Shown: in pieces, positions 8,803 through 17,738 of the stretch
Numbering within the stretch: the stretch's first letter is position 1
How the letters are laid out: each line of letters opens with the position of its first letter
Source: DLAJ01 sp023663615
GTDB lineage: Bacteria > Bacillota > Clostridia > Lachnospirales > Lachnospiraceae
NCBI GenBank assembly: GCA_023663615.1
Contig: JAMPHA010000002.1
Coordinates: 86,231-150,230 of the forward strand
Direction of reading: 5' to 3'
DNA: 64,000 nucleotides
Program-made: the position numbers and the translations under genes
Notes under the pieces: model-generated
Databases searched by the model: none
Told to the model about the DNA's origin: nothing
Seen by the model: the letters and a program-made list of their open reading frames with translations, nothing else

Positions 8803-9380
8803 GCCTGCCGCCCCGCCTTCTCATCAATCTCATAGGATAATTCCGTGACGCGCCGTACCGCTCTCTCTTTCTCGGAAGCGATCTCGATCGGTCCGATCTC
8901 ATAAAATAACGACGTTTTATAACAACCGTCCGGCACATGACAGATCCGCTGTTTTTCCTCCATCATCAAATTCTGCAGAACGATCTGGCAGACCGGCTCT
9001 CCCCCATCCGTACCCTCCAAACCGGAAAAATCAAGAACCGCCGCATCCTTCATCGTCTGCATGATCTTTCCAAGCATCAGCGCCTCCTCTTTTGCCCGAT
9101 ATTGCAGGTCTCCCGTGGAGCGCGCCGTGATCATGTAATAAAGATTTACATAGGCGGACGGATATTTCTGCCTTCTGGCGTCGATCGTCACCATCTCGTG
9201 CCGGTTCATCTGCATACATTCCCGTATATCGTAAAGCCACACGCCTACCGTAAAATCCCCCGCTTCCTGCGGTTCACACAATCCGATCTGCGCGGGGTGC
9301 CCGACAATCTCCGGCACCATAGCGGACTGTAAGAGCGCGACCAGCAGCTCCCCTGTCTGTGCGATCCCCGTATATCTCAT
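8799..9380 (-). CDS. Pvc16-like tail terminator (DUF4255)
   Basis: The 193-residue protein carries the DUF4255/Pvc16 N-terminal pattern: a helical start (TGELLVALLQSAM), VGVWLYDIRECMQMNRHE, and the tyrosine-rich PSAYVNLYYMITA strand. In PVC and Afp particles this protein caps the sheath-tube end opposite the baseplate and terminates polymerisation. The start at 9380 is set by GGGGAG about 6 bases before the ATG and by family length; longer readings run into the MORN gene's 3' end. It lies 16 bases after the MORN gene and overlaps the next gene by 4 bases. This places the cap gene late in the operon, as in other eCIS loci. Confidence 0.85.
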   Translation of the reverse strand: MRYTGIAQTGELLVALLQSAMVPEIVGHPAQIGLCEPQEAGDFTVGVWLYDIRECMQMNRHEMVTIDARRQKYPSAYVNLYYMITARSTGDLQYRAKEEALMLGKIMQTMKDAAVLDFSGLEGTDGGEPVCQIVLQNLMMEEKQRICHVPDGCYKTSLFYEIGPIEIASEKERAVRRVTELSYEIDEKAGRQA

Positions 9381-9396
9381 GCGCTTCTCTCCCCAA

Positions 9397-11235
9397 TCAT
9401 TGCACCGTTTCCTGCCCTGTCTGCTGTTCTTCCGGCTGCTCTGCCTGCTGTTCTTTCGGCTGCTCTTCCGGCTGCTCCGCCTGCCGTTCTTTCGGCGTAC
9501 ACAATACCCCGTCTCTGAATATGCCTTCCTCCACGACCGCACCTGTGTCTCCATTGTAAAGCGTACCTTCACCGTTCATGTTGCCGAGCAGGAACATTCC
9601 CTCATACAACAGATTTCCGTCCCCGTTATACAATTTTCCCCATCCGTCATATTGATCCATCCGGAAACCGCCTTCATACAGCAGAAATCCCGTAACAGGA
9701 TGATAAAGTACTCCCTGCCCCGACTTTCTTCCTGCGCGGAAACCGCCCTCATAATAGACAGCATCCCCGTCCGCGTAAAGCATACCCTCGCCCTCATAGA
9801 GTCCGTTCACAAAGTCTCCTTCATAAATCGGCGTATCGTCTGCTCCGTATAACACGCCCTTTCCCTCATACACTCCCGACACAAAGCCCCCCTGATACAA
9901 CAGCTCCCCGTCCGCTCCGTACAGTTCTCCTTCCCCTTCGTAGACCCCGTTCGCAAAGCCGCCTTCATATAATAGCTCCCCGTCTTCTTCGCGATAGCAT
10001 ATCCCTCCGCCGTCATAGAGTCCGTTCACAAAAGTTCCTTTGTATAACAGCGTACCGTTTTCGCTATACAACTTCCCATATCCCTGTGCCAGCCCTTCAT
10101 AAAGCGCACCCTCATAGTGTCTGTCCGTCTCTTTGATCACGAGAACGCCGTTTCCCTGCACCATCGTTCCGTCTGCAAAAACTCCCTCACAGAGAACCGC
10201 TCCGCTGCTGTCATACAGTTTTCCTTCCCCCTCATATCTCCCCGATGCGAAGCATCCTTCATAGATCAATGCCCCGTCTTCTCCGTACAGCTCTCCCTTT
10301 CCCTCATACGTTCCTGACACAAAGTCCCCCTCATAAATCAGCCTCCCGTATTCATCGTACTGCTTTCCGACCCCCTCATATTTCCCCGATGCGAAGCCTC
10401 CCGCATAGATCAATGCCCCGTCTTCTCCGTACAGCTCTCCCTTTCCCTCATACGTTCCTGACACAAAGTCCCCCTCATAGATCAGCGTCCCGTACTCGTC
10501 GTACTGCTTCCCGGCTCCCTCATACTCTCCTGACACAAAGTCCCCCTCATAGACCAGCCTCCCGTACTCGTCGTACTGCTTCCCGGCTCCCTCATATTTC
10601 CCCGACGCGAAACCTCCTTCATATATCAGGTATCCGCGCTCGTCGTACAGCATCCCAAACCCCTGATAACGGTTTTGCGCAAAGCCGCCCCGGTACGCCA
10701 ATCCTCCGTTCCCGTAATAACACTGTCCCTCCCCCTCATACCTCTCCGACACAAAATCGCCCTCATAGACAAGCCCGCCTTCCCCATCATAAAGCCTGCC
10801 CCGTCCCGTGATCCTGCCGTCCGCGATCCGCCCCTCGAACAGGACGCGTCCGCTGTCCGGAAAAAGCAGACGCACTTTCCCCGAATATTGATACATCTCA
10901 GGCGCATTGATCTCCATCGTCTTTGTAAAAAAATGAGATTCCATAAACGGAACAAGCCATACTGTGACTGCGATCGCGAGCAGAGGCAGTAACAGCCCGG
11001 CGGTATAGAGTCCTTTTTTTGCGATCATATAAGAACCAAACGCCGCATAGTCCGAAGCGGACCGCTGTTTTGCCGACAGTGCCTCCTTCCTGTCTTTTAA
11101 TTCCTTTGCCGCCTGTTCCTTAAAATCTGCCGGGACAAGACTACGCTTCATGTTGAGACACCCTTTTCTGACAGGGGCGATACAGACGCGCTCCAATCGC
11201 CTGATCCAATATTGAAGCGTCTTTGCTGCCCTCAT
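9397..11235 (-). CDS. Single-pass membrane protein with about twenty MORN repeats
   Basis: Residues 1-70 are basic and helical, a membrane helix lies at about 75-98 (LYTAGLLLPLLAIAVTVWLV), and everything after about 110 is MORN-type repeats (YEGxFxSGxYEGxGxxYxxxG), roughly 24 residues each, ending in a Glu/Gln-rich tail (EQPEEQPKEQQ). MORN repeats form elongated beta hairpin rods and bind membranes or partners. With this topology the rod would face either the cytoplasm or outside; positive residues before the helix favour a cytoplasmic N-terminus and an outside rod. I chose ATG 11235 because AGGA lies 6 bases upstream; a GTG at 11364 and ATGs at 11259 and 11151 are alternatives. No MORN protein is a standard part of Afp or PVC, so its role (anchor, receptor, effector) is open. 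Confidence 0.75.
   Translation of the reverse strand: MRAAKTLQYWIRRLERVCIAPVRKGCLNMKRSLVPADFKEQAAKELKDRKEALSAKQRSASDYAAFGSYMIAKKGLYTAGLLLPLLAIAVTVWLVPFMESHFFTKTMEINAPEMYQYSGKVRLLFPDSGRVLFEGRIADGRITGRGRLYDGEGGLVYEGDFVSERYEGEGQCYYGNGGLAYRGGFAQNRYQGFGMLYDERGYLIYEGGFASGKYEGAGKQYDEYGRLVYEGDFVSGEYEGAGKQYDEYGTLIYEGDFVSGTYEGKGELYGEDGALIYAGGFASGKYEGVGKQYDEYGRLIYEGDFVSGTYEGKGELYGEDGALIYEGCFASGRYEGEGKLYDSSGAVLCEGVFADGTMVQGNGVLVIKETDRHYEGALYEGLAQGYGKLYSENGTLLYKGTFVNGLYDGGGICYREEDGELLYEGGFANGVYEGEGELYGADGELLYQGGFVSGVYEGKGVLYGADDTPIYEGDFVNGLYEGEGMLYADGDAVYYEGGFRAGRKSGQGVLYHPVTGFLLYEGGFRMDQYDGWGKLYNGDGNLLYEGMFLLGNMNGEGTLYNGDTGAVVEEGIFRDGVLCTPKERQAEQPEEQPKEQQAEQPEEQQTGQETVQ
9570..10860 (-). repeat. Coding array of 72-bp MORN repeats
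   Basis: Units of about 72 bases repeat across this stretch, and some, such as those around 10266 and 10410 (144 bases apart), are nearly identical at DNA level. The near-identity means recent duplication or gene conversion, so copy number probably varies between strains. Confidence 0.8.
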
Positions 11236-11259
11236 CCTTTTTCCTGCCTTACTTTTCAT

Positions 11260-11420
11260 CACATTTCCCGCCATTCCGTCCCGCTTCCGTTCCACTTTTT
11301 GTTCTTCCGCCGCATTTCGTTCCGGTTTCCGCCACGTCCTCGTTTCACTCCGGCTTTTCTTCACTCCGCCGCGTTTTCACCACATTTCCCGCCATTCTGT
11401 CCCGCTTCCGTTCCACTTTT
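11260..11420. repeat. Direct repeat pair upstream of the MORN gene
   Basis: A 40-base segment at about 11260-11299 recurs with one difference at about 11381-11420, and a 19-base CTTCACTCCGCCGCG-type segment recurs near 11357 and 11418. They flank the gene junction and overlap the possible long 5' extension of the MORN gene, suggesting a local duplication rather than a control element. Confidence 0.7.
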
Positions 11421-11422
11421 CT

Positions 11423-12352
11423 TCACTCCGCCGCGTCCCGCTCCGGCTCCCCGGCCTCCACCGTCCCGATCACCATAATCCGCTCCCTTTCTTCCGGCGC
11501 AGTCTGCGGACGGGTACACAGCCAAAAAAATACTCCCCACAATACCAGCATAACAACCCAGCAGACGCACTTCACTGCCGCCTCCGTATGTCCAAGCACA
11601 AAACGCCATGCCCGCAGTAATATCACGCCTTCCTTCTTCCCGCCATCTTCCTCCCCAAAGGTCAGCGTCCGCAGCTTACGGGATTCCCGGTATAACGCCG
11701 TCTCATTTCCAAAGCCTTCCCCTGCCAGCTTTTTGGCATAACGCGTCATGCCGTCCGCTCCGTCTGCCCCAAAAAGCAGACAAAAACTCTCATACAGCCG
11801 TCTCTGCAGCCCACAGAACGGATCGTCATGCAGCCGGTCCGTATCATACAGCTCATAATTCACCCACACCGCCGACTCCGTATCCACGACGATGTTTGCC
11901 GGATTCGCCGCCTCATAACGCAGATACGGAGGAATTTTTTGCAAAAACAGACGCTCCAAAAGTCCCTCCCACAGCAGCATCCTCTCCTCATGCGACGATG
12001 CCCGCGCCGCCGCTTCCGAAAGAGGAATCCCCTCATGATAGCGAAACGCCGCCCACACTGCTTTTTCCTTTACAAAACAATCCACAAAATCGGGAAACGG
12101 ACTGCCTTCCCCGTCCCGCTCTCCATTCACGCTCCCCCGCGCCGCCTCGCGCATTTCCAGAAATACCGGCATCATATTTCTGGCAAGCGCCGGATTGGTC
12201 ATTTCTAAAAGAAGAATCCGCCGCCCATCGTCCCGCCTGTTGTCCGTTTCCTTTCCGCGCTCCGCATCTCCGGCAAGATAAGAACAGAGCGAAAGCTCTT
12301 TTTTCAATACGCGGATCACATGATATGCGCCGCCCGCCGTTTCAATCCGCAT
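11423..12352 (-). CDS. Membrane protein with a degenerate protein-kinase-like domain
   Basis: I do not recognise a named family, but the 309-residue protein follows a kinase-fold plan: an N-lobe-like start (YHVIRVLKKELSLCSYL and RILLLEM), a hinge-like AAFRYHEGIPLSEA near 101-114, a long helix, then ANPANIVVDTESAVWVNYEL (149-168), which resembles the catalytic-loop-to-metal-site stretch but lacks HRD and DFG aspartates. A single membrane helix follows at about 262-279. Kinase-like domain plus one helix is the plan of EssB/YukC, the pseudokinase of type VII secretion; here it sits in a contractile-system operon. Start ATG 12352 has GAGGGG 7-8 bases upstream. It precedes the MORN membrane protein, so the two may form a membrane anchor. 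Function is inference. Confidence 0.6.
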   Translation of the reverse strand: MRIETAGGAYHVIRVLKKELSLCSYLAGDAERGKETDNRRDDGRRILLLEMTNPALARNMMPVFLEMREAARGSVNGERDGEGSPFPDFVDCFVKEKAVWAAFRYHEGIPLSEAAARASSHEERMLLWEGLLERLFLQKIPPYLRYEAANPANIVVDTESAVWVNYELYDTDRLHDDPFCGLQRRLYESFCLLFGADGADGMTRYAKKLAGEGFGNETALYRESRKLRTLTFGEEDGGKKEGVILLRAWRFVLGHTEAAVKCVCWVVMLVLWGVFFWLCTRPQTAPEERERIMVIGTVEAGEPERDAAE

Positions 12353-12448
12353 GGAAAATCCCCTCTTTGCATTCCAATATTCGAACACTGTTCAATATCA
12401 AGTTCTCTACTCATCACCGCATATTGCACTCCCCTGACCCAATCCGGA

Positions 12449-12534
12449 CGTCAAAAGCCCTGCCCGTCAACTTCACTTGGCAGATTTCTTTTGCGCAATC
12501 TGTCGGCACCAATTCCATTGCAGGGCTTTTGACG
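12449..12534. repeat. Long imperfect hairpin within the CIS operon
   Basis: CGTCAAAAGCCCTGC (12449-12463) and its exact reverse complement (12520-12534) make 15-bp arms; inside them CAA...TTGG parts and CAGATT/AATCTG (12481-12486 / 12497-12502) pair too, giving an extended 86-base stem. It occupies the 190-base gap between the baseplate-type gene and the kinase-like gene. No T-run follows, so a processing or stabilising structure is more likely than a terminator. Confidence 0.7.
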
Positions 12535-12543
12535 CCCGAACCT

Positions 12544-14304
12544 CTATCCTTTTTTTATATCGCGCACCACCGCATACGCCACCGCGGAAAGCTTCGGATA
12601 GGCGGCGCTCTTTACCACGATCTCATAGATTCCCGGCACAGAAGGCGCCGTATACATTCCGTTCTCGTCGATGCTGCCGCCCTCCTTCTCCGTGACAGAC
12701 CAGATGAAATCCCTGTCATCCGTTCCGCGGAGCACCGGCTCAAAATAGTAATCCTCCCGAAGCGCTAAATAGACCATGTCCGGTTTCAAAAACAGCGCGC
12801 GTTCTTCCTGCTCCCCGTATGCCTCCCCGCAGTCGCAAAACGCCGTCCAGTGAACCTTGATCTGCTCCGCGGCCGTCGGCTCCGTCAACACGATGCCGAT
12901 CACAAACGTCCCGCCCACCGTATCGACCTTTACCGCCGTTCTTGCCGACACTTCGCGCTCCGCATCCGCAAACACCTCCGGCGCGCCGTAATAAACGGCG
13001 GACGACTTTGCCGCGCTTCCCGCGATCCCGCATACGACGGACACATTTCCCGGTCCAAATCCATGGGTGACCGGAGCCGAAAAAAACTTCTGCCCTTTTA
13101 ATCCGCCGATCCCAAGCTCGATGACCGCCGTGCCGGAAATACTAAACGCAGCGTCCCTGCGCGGCTCCGCTGCTTTTTCCGTTCCCTGCGCCGCCGCGCC
13201 CGATGCGATCCGCCGCTCCAGCGCTCTCTGCTCCTGCCCGGCGGCAAGCTCGCGGATACCGGACAACACGTCGCTGCATATATACTGCCCGAACGGCATC
13301 TCCTCCACATCGTCAATGACAACCGTATTTCCCACGCCAAACAGACTGATCTTTGCAAGATAAAGACTTTGGTGATACGTCTCGTTCTGGACCTGTCGCA
13401 TCGCCTGCGCAAAATAGCGCCGCCGTATGACCTCTCCGACCGGCTCGTCCGTGATCTCAACCGTGTTTTCCACAGACACCTGCGCATCCACTTCATGACC
13501 GCCGATCTTTAATGCAAAGCTTCCCTCCTTGAGCGCCGCCCATCCGCACAGACCTTTTCCGTTTCCCGCTTCCAGTGTGAACGGGATCTCATAGCGCTTC
13601 GCCCTCTCATGGTCGTTCTCATCAAACGCTGCGCGGAAGTACTGTTTCCCGTCCTTTTTCATGCAGTCAAAGACTAATTCATAATGAAAGGAGACCGGCT
13701 GCTTCTGTCCCATATTTTCCACGACGATCCGCGCCTCAAACTCGCTGCCGCTCTTTGCATAACGCGGAAACACCTGACTGATGCGGATCCCGTTTCCCCA
13801 GTAAAGCGTCTTCCACGCCTCATAATACGCGCAGCTCCCGCTGTTTCCCTGTTCCGGCTCCTGTTCCGTCACATAAATATGATAGCCCTCGGCGATCCGG
13901 TTACATTGCACGTCCTCCCCTGCCCCGCTGTCCGCCACACTATAGACCGGATTTTTTTCGTACTCCTCATACTCAATACAAAGATACAGATAGCCGCCCG
14001 CTTCCATGCTTGCAGCATAATCGGAAAATCCCTCCAGTTCCGACAGCTTCCGTGTGACCGGCTCATCCAAAACGATCTCCCGTCCGGCAAAATCAAGCGC
14101 CATCCCAGGCTCCACCGATATGGCGTCATCTCCGATTTGAACAACGTTCAGTCCGCAGACGACCCCGCAGCCGTGCATAAAGCGGTTGATCAGTCTGCGC
14201 TTATCGTTCATATACTTCTGCTCCGCCTCAAAGTCATCCACGCCGAGCAGCTTCCCATAAAAGTACCGGTTTCTTTCATACGGAAAATATTTCAGATTTT
14301 TCAT
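12544..14304 (-). CDS. CIS baseplate-associated protein of the FPYERNRYFYGKLL type
   Basis: The 586-residue protein starts with FPYERNRYFYGKLLGVDDF, followed by EQKYMNDKRRLINRFMHGCG and VVCGLNV, a conserved opening I associate with a large protein found beside the baseplate genes of many eCIS loci. The rest is beta-rich, with an Ig-like C-terminal domain (DGNGMYTAPSVPGIYEIVV-type sequence near 545-575) that resembles bacterial Ig/Big folds. It could be a baseplate periphery or fibre-adaptor subunit; no fibre is otherwise evident. The start at 14304 has AGGAAGG about 6 bases upstream and shares an ATGA with the preceding gene's stop, implying coupled translation. The family role is not known to me with certainty. 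Confidence 0.7.
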   Translation of the reverse strand: MKNLKYFPYERNRYFYGKLLGVDDFEAEQKYMNDKRRLINRFMHGCGVVCGLNVVQIGDDAISVEPGMALDFAGREIVLDEPVTRKLSELEGFSDYAASMEAGGYLYLCIEYEEYEKNPVYSVADSGAGEDVQCNRIAEGYHIYVTEQEPEQGNSGSCAYYEAWKTLYWGNGIRISQVFPRYAKSGSEFEARIVVENMGQKQPVSFHYELVFDCMKKDGKQYFRAAFDENDHERAKRYEIPFTLEAGNGKGLCGWAALKEGSFALKIGGHEVDAQVSVENTVEITDEPVGEVIRRRYFAQAMRQVQNETYHQSLYLAKISLFGVGNTVVIDDVEEMPFGQYICSDVLSGIRELAAGQEQRALERRIASGAAAQGTEKAAEPRRDAAFSISGTAVIELGIGGLKGQKFFSAPVTHGFGPGNVSVVCGIAGSAAKSSAVYYGAPEVFADAEREVSARTAVKVDTVGGTFVIGIVLTEPTAAEQIKVHWTAFCDCGEAYGEQEERALFLKPDMVYLALREDYYFEPVLRGTDDRDFIWSVTEKEGGSIDENGMYTAPSVPGIYEIVVKSAAYPKLSAVAYAVVRDIKKG

Positions 14305-15365
14305 GATCCGCCTTCCTTTCCTGCTAAGACCGAAAACGGCATCGCACATCTGCCGTCCAGACAAAGCTTCCGGTAACGGCTGAGCACACTGTTGATGCCG
14401 AGATAGGAATGCTGCCCCAAAAATAAGTAAGGCTGCAGCGCGACGATCCGACATGCCATGTATGCCGGTTTTGTCATTTCTACGATCTTCCCGACCCGAT
14501 AAAGCTCCTTTTCTTCCTGCCTCTCCGTATCGATCAGGACGGCAAACTCATAGGGACCGGCGGCGTAGAGACGCTTTAAGCGCTCCTCCTCCTTTCCCCC
14601 GTCAAAATATGGTATGAGCTGCCCGTACTCCACGATATAGACCGTTCTTCCCGTTCCCAAAAAAAGCAGTTCCTTTATGTATTCCGCCGTCCCCCGGATG
14701 CGAAGGAGACGCGCCGCATGCAAAATGAGATAGCGCTTCTGCTCCTCGTTCCAAACTCCCTCATCCCCGATGGCAAACCATTCCGAAAGCTCCCGGAGCG
14801 CCTCCCCGTTCTCCGTAAAGGGGGAAAGCCGCTGCGGAATGCGTGCGATCCGCTCCGTCCGATCTTCATAAAGCGCCTGAAAAATACCAAGGTAACGCTC
14901 CAAAAAAGTATCCTCCCGCACATGCGCCTGATACAGCTCCGGCAGATAGGAAAGCCACGTCTGTCTCGGAAAACAGATTTTCATGCGCGTAATCCTGACA
15001 TGCACGTCGTTTTTTTTCTCTAACTGAATCCTCAGCCGGAGGAAGCGCCCGTTCACACCGGTCAGCAGTACATCCTCCGCTTCCCGAAAACTTGCTTTTG
15101 GGGTATTCTCCCCGGAAACATGCGTCTCCTCATCCGCCGCATAGACCGTGACCGAGACGTTTCCGCGCAGATGACTGCCATATAGCAGCAGTCTGTGCCA
15201 CTGTGTTCCCCGTTCCCCGCAGTCGAACACGCGCGTATCGTAAATTCCCGTATCGCATCCGTCCGCAAGCGAGATTCCCTCATCGTCGATGACAACGCCG
15301 ACGCCGCTGCCCCGCGCAAAGTCTTCTTTTTTATTCAGCAAAAAGTAATTTCCACGGCGCGCCAT
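14301..15365 (-). CDS. Phage tail protein I-like baseplate protein
   Basis: The 354-residue protein contains, from about residue 135, TWLSYLPELYQAHVREDTFLE (one strand of the tail-protein-I/gpI-like domain), followed by LERYLGIFQALYEDRTERIA and the LRIRGTAEYIKELLFLGTG loop seen in CIS tail-protein-I homologues. These proteins join J-like wedge proteins at the outer baseplate. The N-terminal 130 residues are an extra beta-rich domain with carbohydrate-binding-like spacing (WHRLLLYG, VSVTVYAAD). Start ATG 15365 has AAGGAGG about 8 bases upstream. A 34-bp tandem repeat lies just before it and within the end of the J gene. It overlaps the next gene by 4 bases. Confidence 0.78.
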   Translation of the reverse strand: MARRGNYFLLNKKEDFARGSGVGVVIDDEGISLADGCDTGIYDTRVFDCGERGTQWHRLLLYGSHLRGNVSVTVYAADEETHVSGENTPKASFREAEDVLLTGVNGRFLRLRIQLEKKNDVHVRITRMKICFPRQTWLSYLPELYQAHVREDTFLERYLGIFQALYEDRTERIARIPQRLSPFTENGEALRELSEWFAIGDEGVWNEEQKRYLILHAARLLRIRGTAEYIKELLFLGTGRTVYIVEYGQLIPYFDGGKEEERLKRLYAAGPYEFAVLIDTERQEEKELYRVGKIVEMTKPAYMACRIVALQPYLFLGQHSYLGINSVLSRYRKLCLDGRCAMPFSVLAGKEGGS

Positions 15366-15391
15366 CTTCCTTCCTCCTTCGATTCGGTCTG

Positions 15392-15476
15392 CGTTCCCCG
15401 GCATACCGTCACTTGCGTGCCTGCCCGTTCCCCGGCATACCGTCATCTGCGTGCCTGCCCGTTCCCCGGCGACATG
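15392..15476. repeat. 34-bp tandem repeat at a CIS gene junction
   Basis: Two 34-base units, 15392-15425 and 15426-15459, differ by a two-base swap (CACTTG versus CATCTG), and a third partial copy follows to about 15476. The J-like gene's TGA stop (15445-15443) lies inside the second unit, so the duplication lengthened the spacer between the stop and the next ribosome site. Confidence 0.9.
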
Positions 15477-17638
15477 CTGAGAACACACTCCTTTAGGTAG
15501 GGCAGTCCATTGGCGGGCAGGATCAGATCCCCGTTCCTGCTGCGCCTGATCCCCTTCCCCTGCGCGTCAAGTGTCAGCGACACGACCTCCGCCACCGCAT
15601 CCAATACATGAAGCATCCCATAGACGGCGCTGACGCGCACCGCCGCACCGAACGCCGCCCGCATCTTCTCAAAGAATTTCCCGGCTGCCTCTGCAATCTC
15701 CTTTCTCGCACGCTGCTCCTGTCCGGCTGAGACGATCTCCGCATAGACCGAGATACCGATGTACTCCGGTGAGAGCACAACGATTCTTGTGCCGAGCAGC
15801 CGCTTTTTCTCCAACGCGCGGAGAATATTTTTCCGATATGCCTCGCTCAAAGGCGCGACGGCGTCCATTTGAACAGGCTTCACGGCGAGCGTGACACACG
15901 CCTCCTCCGCAATGCCGCCACGGTCTCTTTCCCCCTGCGCCGAAAGAACGCGGACATTCTCGATCATCAGCCCCGGCGTCTTACGCGCAAGACGTTCATA
16001 ATCCTCATCCGTCACGGCGCGCGTCTCCCGCGCCAGACATTTTTTCAACCGTTCTCCGCCCTGCGAAATGGTTTCCGCATCCTTCCCGCCCTCCGCAGGA
16101 TGCCTGTTTTCCACAGCGATCCCCCGCGCTCCGTCCTCCAGCCGGAGGATGCTCCCCTCTTTCACGTTTCCGCCAATGCCGAGACTGCTGCGCGCCGCCG
16201 CGATCCGGATACTTCCCTCCGGCGCAATGCCGTGGTCGCAGTCCCCAAAACGGATGCTGCCGCTCTCCTCCTCATAGCAGAATACCGCATCCGACGCGCC
16301 CGCCTGAAGCAGATCATCGCAGAGCGCAGCGCTCACATAGCGCCCGCTTCCTTTTATCGTCTCCATCATGAGACACATTCCCTCTGCGCACAGATCCGCC
16401 ATCCCCACTCTGTATTCCTGATCCGGAAGACCGCTGCCCTCTGCGATGAGCAGTTCCTCCTTCTTTCCCTTCTCGCAGCAGATCAGCCGATACGCCATTT
16501 CTTCCTGTCCGTGCTCCGGCAAAAAAAAGAATGCCGCCTCGTCGCTGATCTTTTTTTCCACCTTCCCGTCATACGGGAAAAACCATTCGCCCTCCTGCCG
16601 GAACAAAAGAAACTCTCCCGTCATCGCCAAATAAGTACAAAGACGGATCGGTCCGCTGCCGCGCAGCCGCCCGTCATGATATTCCGCAACCGTCCTTTGC
16701 TGCACGAGCGCCCGCTCGTGAAATGTGATCCCGGCAAGCATGGGAGGAATGTCATACTCGCACCGCTCCAAAACAAGCCACAACGCATACGATCCGTTTT
16801 CCTGTGACATTTCCTGCTCCAGACAAAAGCGCAGCATTCCGTTTTGCAGCAATCCCTTTGTTGTATCCTCCACAAGACGCGCCGTGCATTCCCCCTTTTC
16901 GCCGCGGTAGCGGACGGACAGCTCCGAAAGCGGATAAAACGCATCTTCCTCCCCGATAGGGTTGCGCCTGCCCGCCCCGCATTCGGACAGCCGGATGCTG
17001 AGGCAGTGCGTTACCTGCGGTTCCAGCGCGCCGCTTAACTCCATCCGCAGCGCGCTCCCCTTTTCAGGGCGCTCTCCAAATGCCGGGAACCGGATGTCCC
17101 CTGCCGCGCCCGCAGGCGCGTCATACGTTGCAGACGCCTCCCGCGATACACGGACGCCCCTGCCGCTCCCTATCCGCATAGCGCCCGCTTCTCCCGTTTC
17201 CCCGTTCTGGCATGGGCGGACTTCGGGCCGCGCCGCGTTTCCGCCGCCGGCATAGGCGGAGATCCGCGTGATCTCCTCCGCGCCGATCCGGATCGGCTCC
17301 GCCGCTTCAAAACAGACGTCTCCCGCATAAAACCGGCTGCCCTGCGGAAAAAAAACGGGATACGCCGCGCCGTCCAGGCGGACAACCGCCTTTGCCGCTT
17401 TCTTTTTTAACAGGGAAAGCCCCATGAGACGCAGATATGCCAAAGTATGCGCTTTGCCGATCTGATCCATGTGAAATTGCTGCATCTCTTTCATCCACGC
17501 GAAAAGCTCAAGAATGGTCATGCCCGGATCGTGGACATTATGATCCGTCCAAAACGGAGCAATGTCCGTGATCTGCTCCCTTGCCCGCTCCGCGATTTCG
17601 GCAAACCGCTCATCATCCAGCACCGTTTCAAACAGCAT
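15443..17638 (-). CDS. Baseplate J-like protein (Afp12-like)
   Basis: The 731-residue protein opens MLFETVLDDERFAEIAERAR and has DHNVHDPGMTILELFAWMKE (about 33-52), the conserved opening of large CIS baseplate wedge proteins related to phage gpJ, followed by an extended middle and a J-like C-terminal part (LKKCLARETRAVTDEDYERLA and RVLSAQGERDRGG near 520-575). These proteins form the wedge arms around the spike. ATG 17638 is 6 bases after AAAGGAGGGG, a strong site; an upstream in-frame ATG at 17662 is less likely. The protein is followed within the repeat region by the tail-protein-I-like gene. Confidence 0.88.
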   Translation of the reverse strand: MLFETVLDDERFAEIAERAREQITDIAPFWTDHNVHDPGMTILELFAWMKEMQQFHMDQIGKAHTLAYLRLMGLSLLKKKAAKAVVRLDGAAYPVFFPQGSRFYAGDVCFEAAEPIRIGAEEITRISAYAGGGNAARPEVRPCQNGETGEAGAMRIGSGRGVRVSREASATYDAPAGAAGDIRFPAFGERPEKGSALRMELSGALEPQVTHCLSIRLSECGAGRRNPIGEEDAFYPLSELSVRYRGEKGECTARLVEDTTKGLLQNGMLRFCLEQEMSQENGSYALWLVLERCEYDIPPMLAGITFHERALVQQRTVAEYHDGRLRGSGPIRLCTYLAMTGEFLLFRQEGEWFFPYDGKVEKKISDEAAFFFLPEHGQEEMAYRLICCEKGKKEELLIAEGSGLPDQEYRVGMADLCAEGMCLMMETIKGSGRYVSAALCDDLLQAGASDAVFCYEEESGSIRFGDCDHGIAPEGSIRIAAARSSLGIGGNVKEGSILRLEDGARGIAVENRHPAEGGKDAETISQGGERLKKCLARETRAVTDEDYERLARKTPGLMIENVRVLSAQGERDRGGIAEEACVTLAVKPVQMDAVAPLSEAYRKNILRALEKKRLLGTRIVVLSPEYIGISVYAEIVSAGQEQRARKEIAEAAGKFFEKMRAAFGAAVRVSAVYGMLHVLDAVAEVVSLTLDAQGKGIRRSRNGDLILPANGLPYLKECVLSMSPGNGQARR

Positions 17639-17669
17639 TTCACCCCCTCCTTTCGCGTTCATGGGATTT

Positions 17670-17696
17670 TAGGCGATTGCGAAACGCAACCGCCTA
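17670..17696. repeat. Hairpin between the two J-like genes
   Basis: TAGGCGATTGCG and CGCAACCGCCTA pair over 12 positions with one mismatch and a three-base loop. It lies in the 100-base gap after the Afp11-like gene and before the strong ribosome site of the J-like gene. No T-run follows on the minus strand, so it may stabilise or mark a processing point. Confidence 0.6.
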
Positions 17697-17738
17697 TCAC
17701 AGGATTTCCGTTTCAAAAAACATGCCATCAAATCGGTG

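Noticed and set aside
10245..10811. Plus-strand repetitive frame
   Set aside because: Complement of the MORN repeats; its repeats merely mirror them.
9570..10860. Possible CRISPR-like repeat array
   Set aside because: Repeats of 72 bases are contiguous, in frame and encode MORN units without unique spacers.
11608..12768. 386-codon plus-strand frame
   Set aside because: Antisense to the kinase-like gene, His/Pro/Ser/Arg-rich with no recognisable motif and crosses a hairpin gap.
15869..16807. Plus-strand 312-codon frame
   Set aside because: Antisense to the J-like gene, His/Arg-rich, without support.
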